From Ectocarpus siliculosus (Eukaryota; Sar; Phaeophyceae; Ectocarpales; Ectocarpaceae): DNA of 64,000 nucleotides. Positions 61,001 to 64,000 of the stretch are shown in pieces. Within the stretch, counting starts at the first letter, position 1. Each line of letters begins with the position of its first letter. The DNA lies in NCBI GenBank assembly GCA_000310025.1, contig FN649744.1, positions 946,041-1,010,040 on the forward strand. Direction: 5' to 3'. Below the pieces are notes generated by a model. The model saw only the letters and a list, made by a program, of their open reading frames with translations, did not search any database and was not told the DNA's origin. A program made the position numbers and the translations under genes.

Positions 61001-64000
61001 TGGCGAAATCAATCATAGCCTTGCCCAACGATCGGCTTTCTTACGGATGTGCGTGAACTCGCCTGTAGGGTTGAACCGATTGAGAATCATATATATCAGG
61101 CTGACAGGAAATAGGCATGTTTTAGCACCGCGGAAAGGTTCCGACAAGTTTTAGCTGTCCATAACAACTCGCGCGTAACAATAACCCATTCAACCGAACA
61201 GGATAAGGAGTCTTGAGAACACACCTCCCGCCCTACACTCAGACCTTGATGCTGCGATCAGTCCGAGGAAAGCCTCCCCCAGAACTGAGAGAGCTCTCAG
61301 CGCCAACGGGGGAGTATCCTTCAGGCGAGGAGTCCTGCGACCGCGGCAGAAGGACTCACCAAATCCAATACATACAGTAACTGAACCGCACCGAAGAAAA
61401 TAGTACATATTGTGTGAATGCCGTGAATTGGCATACCTTTCTGGTCTTTTCCAGGTCGGGATACTCCGTCAAAGGCAGGGCGAACAGCTCCTCGCCCCCT
61501 GCACGACCGCGCACACAACGGCAGGAACAGCGAGTCAGATGAGGGGAACGCAAGCGAAAACCAAGGAGTGTGGTGGACAGTGGTAAGAAGAGAACAGATG
61601 GTTCGGAAGCAAAGGCCGACCTTAAGTTCTCAGCTTCTTACGAGGTCACAGTTATCAAAGCAACGTGCTCTGTTGCGAGAGATGTGCGGCCGCGACAGTA
61701 GCACTGAAACTTTTAAATCTGTACCAAATATCTTCTCCACTCCCGCAGACCTCTGACTGTCAGTCGCTTGCCACAACTCACCTGTGTAGAGCTCGTGCTT
61801 CCTTTCGCGTATCTTGGATTCTTCCTTGAAGCGGTTAAGCCTCTCCACTGCATCCATTGGAGGAATACCCTGACGACATGCACGCAGGGATTTGGGCCGG
61901 ATGGGAGCGAATTTTCGGTCGTTATACTTGTAACACTCGACAGTATTCCCTTGGCACATCCGTTGAACTCATGTTCCGTTGAGGGTCATTGAGTTCCGTT
62001 AAGAACGGGAATAGGTTTGATGAAGGCAAAAAAAAATGTGTCACAAGTCAAACAGCAATACATCCAGATCGTTGACTGGCAACCTACCATATGTTGAAGT
62101 AGCAAATTTAGGTGAAAAAATTCGACACTGGTCTTGCGGGAAATCAACTCTGAACTTTGTATTTTACTGGAACACGCGATGTGGGACACGAGAAAACGGA
62201 GCGCGTGAGATATCGCAGCACTGGGTGGAGGGAACGGGGCATGCTTATGTCTACCAGCAATCCTACGGCTGTAGACACGGACCCGAACTCGTAGTAGTCG
62301 CACACGCCTATCACCAACACACCTGAACCATGGGTCCGTCTCTCACGAAGTCGGCCCGGAACTTGGTAACGTCCTTGGAGAAGTCGCGGATGTCGCGGAT
62401 GAGCGCTCGCTTGAAGCTGATCTGAGTCTTGCTGAGCTCATCCGCTCGGGACTCAGCCTGATTGCGCCGTTTTTGTTTCAAGCACGCACCAGCAACAGTT
62501 GAGACGCACAGGCACCCAGACAGAAAACGACGAAAGGGGTACAGTGTTTGCATGGGCACAGCTTTGGACAGAGTACATGAACTATATTTTCTTAGCTCGG
62601 TTTCGTCTTCACCGAAGTGCAACCAAGTCGCACGATGCTTGTGCACGTTTTCGAAACCATGGCGTTCTTCGCGACGGGCTGCCCATTGGAGAAGCAAGGG
62701 AACCAAAATGCACAATCACAAACGTTAAGTCTGTGTTGTATCTCGCTGAGCCTTTGCACCGGTTGTTCTTCTTGGACGTTTTTGACGGCAAGACCCAGAT
62801 AAGCCGTTCAGAGACCCGGAACGATACATACTGTGCACTCGCCAAGATGATCCGGAAAACGCTAGTAGCCCCAACTTGTCATGCCGCGCAAGCGAACGTA
62901 GGAGTCCTCGTCTTGAGGGTCAAGCGATAGACAGATTCATCAGCCATGTCCGAGCCGGATCTAGGAAAGCTCACCTGCTTGATCAGCTTCTTCCAATTGG
63001 TACGGATGACGGTCTTCTTGTCGATCTCCTCCTTTTCCATGAAAGAGTTGCCCAGGTGATGCTCCAGCATCTGGATGGACAACGAAGTTAAGTATGCTTT
63101 ACACCGAGGCTGACACATAGATTCAGGCTCAGCAGTGCAGCGGAAACCAAATATGCTTCTCAAAACAGGGGGAATCGACGGTTTCCACTGTACGCAGAAA
63201 ATTGTCGTGGTTTGGACAAACAACTTTAGTGTTGTTTGGCAAATGCACGGGCCAAGGGCCGTACAAACTGCCAGGCTTACCCTGTATCCCCGCGTCTCCG
63301 CTTCCTCCCCATTCCTGCTCCCTTATGTAGCCATTTTCCTCCTCCTCAACCTTACGTATTACTTTATTGGCTTTCGATACCATGGCACGTCCTCACCTGA
63401 TACATGTTCATGATCGGATTGATCTCCATGTTGATGCCAGACTCTCTCTGTCGGACCTCTTTGAGCATGTTCATCATGAAACGCAGGCCGTCCAGATCTC
63501 GCACCTCCTTCTTCAGTTTACCCATGGTCACCTGTACGTTGAATTACAGTGTTCGCCAAATACGGGGAGACATCAGGCCAACGCAATCAGTGCCCGAAGA
63601 CTTGCAACCATCTAAACTTTGAGACGGCGATATGTAGCCAATACCATGACCACCACAGTTACAAAAGATCCATGGAAGGGTTTTACGCCCTCCACCTCTT
63701 CGGATACTCGAAAACATACTTCAAACGTTCGGTACCGGGGTATATCTTGTGACTTTGCGATATCTGCTGTTCTCCTTCTGAAATGAGGACGCGTGTGGTC
63801 AGTCCCTCACCCCATTCGTCGCGGCCATCCATTTGTACTCTTTGACCTGCCAGCGTGGGCTCTCGCAGATCCTGCCCTCTGCATGGCCACCATGAGTAGA
63901 CATGGATACTTTACAACACAGGCGGAATTGGACGCCAATTACAGCAAAATGTTCTCGAAAAGAAACTGGTAGTTCAGGCCATGTCCCCGCATACACACCC
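24417..64000 (-). CDS. Axonemal dynein heavy chain, probably outer-arm gamma class (5' end outside window)
   Basis: Seventy-eight exons were placed on the minus strand between 63531 and the stop codon at 24417-24419. Together they give 10,494 bp, divisible by three, with matching phases at every junction. The 3,497 residues cover the distal tail, linker, six AAA modules, stalk/microtubule-binding domain and C-terminal domain. Full-length axonemal heavy chains are about 4,500 residues, so roughly 1,000 N-terminal codons lie to the right of the window. The protein is the ATP-driven motor of ciliary dynein arms. P-loops are GPAGTGKT (AAA1), GPTGGGKT (AAA2), GAEGTAKT (AAA3) and GVGGSGKQS (AAA4). 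The gamma-class suggestion rests on VVTNCTDQ in AAA1 and [16 protein letters not shown] near the C-terminus. The largest exon is 233 bp and the mean intron is about 370 bp. The domain-block entries list the exon coordinates. Confidence 0.93.
29560..33073 (-). CDS. Dynein heavy chain: AAA6 exons
   Basis: Exons: 32946-33073, 32591-32657, 32133-32291, 31768-31851, 31252-31392, 30443-30550, 29845-29985, 29560-29678. Key blocks are [108 protein letters not shown] and [23 protein letters not shown]6 is a structural module. The intron after 31252-31392 has donor GAG|GCAAGT, read as GC-AG, and is followed within seven bases by a GTT microsatellite. Confidence 0.93.
31153..31244. repeat. (AAC)n microsatellite at the 5' end of a dynein intron
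   Basis: Reads (GTT)n on the gene strand, starting seven bases inside the GC donor at 31251. It encodes poly-Thr/Asn/Val in spurious frames. Confidence 0.9.
33336..37970 (-). CDS. Dynein heavy chain: AAA5 exons
   Basis: Exons: 37779-37970, 37345-37487, 36602-36762, 35871-36049, 35134-35268, 34770-34871, 34150-34382, 33336-33522. Key blocks are [110 protein letters not shown] and [23 protein letters not shown]5 lacks a working P-loop in the family, as here. The coiled-coil strut that braces the stalk belongs to this block. Confidence 0.92.
34010..34067. repeat. (AAC)n microsatellite in a dynein intron
   Basis: About 18 AAC units, again in the upstream part of the intron that follows exon 34150-34382 on the gene strand. 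Confidence 0.9.
35625..35860 (-). mobile_element. Ty1/copia reverse transcriptase fragment in a dynein intron
   Basis: The minus strand reads [20 protein letters not shown] and then [14 protein letters not shown]. The YVDD box, preceded by 'adp-vf-k', is the catalytic core signature of copia-type reverse transcriptase. The frame stops after the YVDD box, and no LTR, integrase or gag was recognised nearby, so it is a decayed fragment. It lies immediately downstream of the donor at 35870, in the same orientation as the dynein gene. Confidence 0.75.
38163..41897 (-). CDS. Dynein heavy chain: stalk coiled coil and microtubule-binding domain exons
   Basis: Exons: 41781-41897, 41139-41321, 40675-40779, 40035-40154, 39065-39277, 38600-38743, 38163-38300. 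[19 protein letters not shown] leads into the charged coiled coil ([20 protein letters not shown] and following). The tip runs from [20 protein letters not shown] through [20 protein letters not shown] and [20 protein letters not shown], and the return helix follows. This antiparallel stalk carries the microtubule contact and couples it to the AAA ring. The introns after 41139-41321 and 39065-39277 have GC donors; the second is supported by the conserved junction GFNPQ/VAKNAS. Confidence 0.93.
40462..40514. repeat. 29-bp-period tandem duplication in a dynein intron
   Basis: AAGAGGCAATCCTACTTGTG followed by AACT occurs at 40462 and again at 40491. Confidence 0.85.
42134..44187 (-). CDS. Dynein heavy chain: AAA4 exons
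   Basis: Exons: 44098-44187, 43480-43691, 43221-43296, 42960-43070, 42615-42739, 42134-42308. Key blocks are [40 protein letters not shown] (Walker A), [46 protein letters not shown] and [19 protein letters not shown]. The Walker B aspartate position reads TEAEI rather than the more usual TDxxI, which is worth an alignment check. Confidence 0.93.
44440..47722 (-). CDS. Dynein heavy chain: AAA3 exons
   Basis: Exons: 47504-47722, 47130-47271, 46486-46587, 46070-46264, 45733-45855, 45118-45270, 44440-44595. Key blocks are [35 protein letters not shown] (Walker A), [19 protein letters not shown] (Walker B), [34 protein letters not shown] and [17 protein letters not shown]. In axonemal dyneins AAA3 is a regulatory nucleotide site, and both motifs look intact here. 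Confidence 0.93.
48069..51304 (-). CDS. Dynein heavy chain: AAA2 exons
   Basis: Exons: 51245-51304, 50776-50980, 50125-50315, 49580-49734, 49237-49306, 48584-48756, 48069-48185. Key blocks are [32 protein letters not shown] then KT (Walker A), [20 protein letters not shown] then [20 protein letters not shown], and [20 protein letters not shown]2 normally binds ATP in a structural role. The small exon 49237-49306 ([20 protein letters not shown]) is placed mainly by phase and splice sites. Confidence 0.92.
51713..54008 (-). CDS. Dynein heavy chain: AAA1 (main ATPase) exons
   Basis: Exons: 53888-54008, 53450-53590, 52836-53042, 52218-52349, 51713-51916. The first has [20 protein letters not shown] followed by GTGKTE (Walker A). 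The second has [12 protein letters not shown] (Walker B) and LSVVAQQ. The third has [20 protein letters not shown] with sensor residues. The last has [20 protein letters not shown]. All catalytic elements are intact, so this motor should hydrolyse ATP. The intron after 52836-53042 is read as GC-AG, because the conserved text IIMK then VKLCSVGY leaves out the two codons that a GT donor would add. Confidence 0.95.
52742..52815. repeat. (GAC/AAC)n microsatellite in a dynein intron
   Basis: Mixed CGC, GAC and AAC triplets lie about 20 bases inside the GC donor at 52835, on the downstream side of exon 52836-53042. Confidence 0.85.
54184..58122 (-). CDS. Dynein heavy chain: linker exons
   Basis: Exons: 58011-58122, 57462-57542, 56999-57098, 56723-56832, 56557-56586 (30-bp microexon), 56381-56500, 55798-55959, 55249-55362, 54661-54774, 54184-54329. 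Diagnostic strings are [96 protein letters not shown] and [17 protein letters not shown]. The linker swings across the AAA ring as the power-stroke lever. The intron after 56723-56832 has a GC donor. Confidence 0.93.
57861..57916. repeat. Fragment of the 1902-2098 repeat family in a dynein intron
   Basis: TTGTTGTTGTTGTCTTCATA followed by TCTAAAACCGTTCCG matches the outer end of the long inverted repeat at about 1905-1950, and also the copy at 9608. Only about 55 bp is kept. Confidence 0.55.
58553..63531 (-). CDS. Dynein heavy chain: distal tail exons
   Basis: Exons in transcript order: 63397-63531, 62975-63070, 62323-62457, 61782-61869, 61437-61498, 60859-60930, 60504-60625, 60167-60260, 59813-59893, 59142-59342, 58553-58659. 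Recognisable tail pieces are [58 protein letters not shown] and [16 protein letters not shown], then the RHWVEVME block. This region carries the helical bundles that bind intermediate chains and dimerise heavy chains. About 397 codons are present; the rest lies upstream. Confidence 0.88.
63811..63846 (-). CDS. Possible further upstream dynein exon (weak)
   Basis: Acceptor GGCAG|GTC and donor GGG|GTGAGG enclose 36 bp that are open in phase 0 and would encode [12 protein letters not shown]. The phase fits the next exon, but the segment is too short to match the family with confidence. The true preceding exon may lie outside the window. Confidence 0.2.

Noticed and set aside
1-64000. CRISPR arrays, operons or prokaryotic defence systems
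   Set aside because: The sequence is spliced eukaryotic DNA. The direct repeats found are microsatellites, tandem duplications or transposon parts without regular spacers.

Overview
This is eukaryotic nuclear DNA, most likely from a brown alga or another flagellated stramenopile. That is an inference from gene content, dense GT/GC-AG introns and repeat-rich spacers; no marker gene settles it. Only two protein-coding genes are supported. They converge on a gap of about 2.6 kb.

Positions 1-7194 are an intergenic repeat zone: a broken hAT transposase end, a 2-kb long inverted repeat with direct repeats inside it, a 160-bp MITE-like element, and a foldback element whose left arm was split by a tRNA-derived SINE.

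Positions 7195-21845 (+) hold a gene of at least 12 coding exons for a protein of about 1,800 residues. It belongs to a large family of 2-oxoglutarate/Fe(II)-oxygenase-like proteins. The exons join in phase through 17777, and the conserved framework of the family is recognisable. However, the residues aligned with the iron ligands (HxD...H) and the 2OG-binding arginine are all replaced, so I read it as a pseudo-oxygenase. Its introns carry a second, near-identical SINE, hairpin repeats, a 75-bp tandem repeat and a 100-N assembly gap. The gap appears to be flanked by two reads of the same sequence.

Positions 24417-64000 (-) hold the 3' three quarters of an axonemal dynein heavy chain gene. I placed 78 exons by splice sites, reading phase and family conservation. 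They sum to 10,494 bp (3,497 codons plus stop) and cover part of the tail, the linker, AAA1-AAA6, the stalk with its microtubule-binding domain, and the C-terminal domain. The first roughly 1,000 codons lie beyond the right edge. Sequence details suggest the outer-arm gamma (DNAH5/8-like) class. Seven of the 77 introns are best read as GC-AG introns. A copia-type reverse transcriptase fragment, AAC microsatellites and other repeat scraps lie in the introns.

The two genes show no evident functional link. No tRNA, rRNA, CRISPR array or prokaryotic feature was seen.
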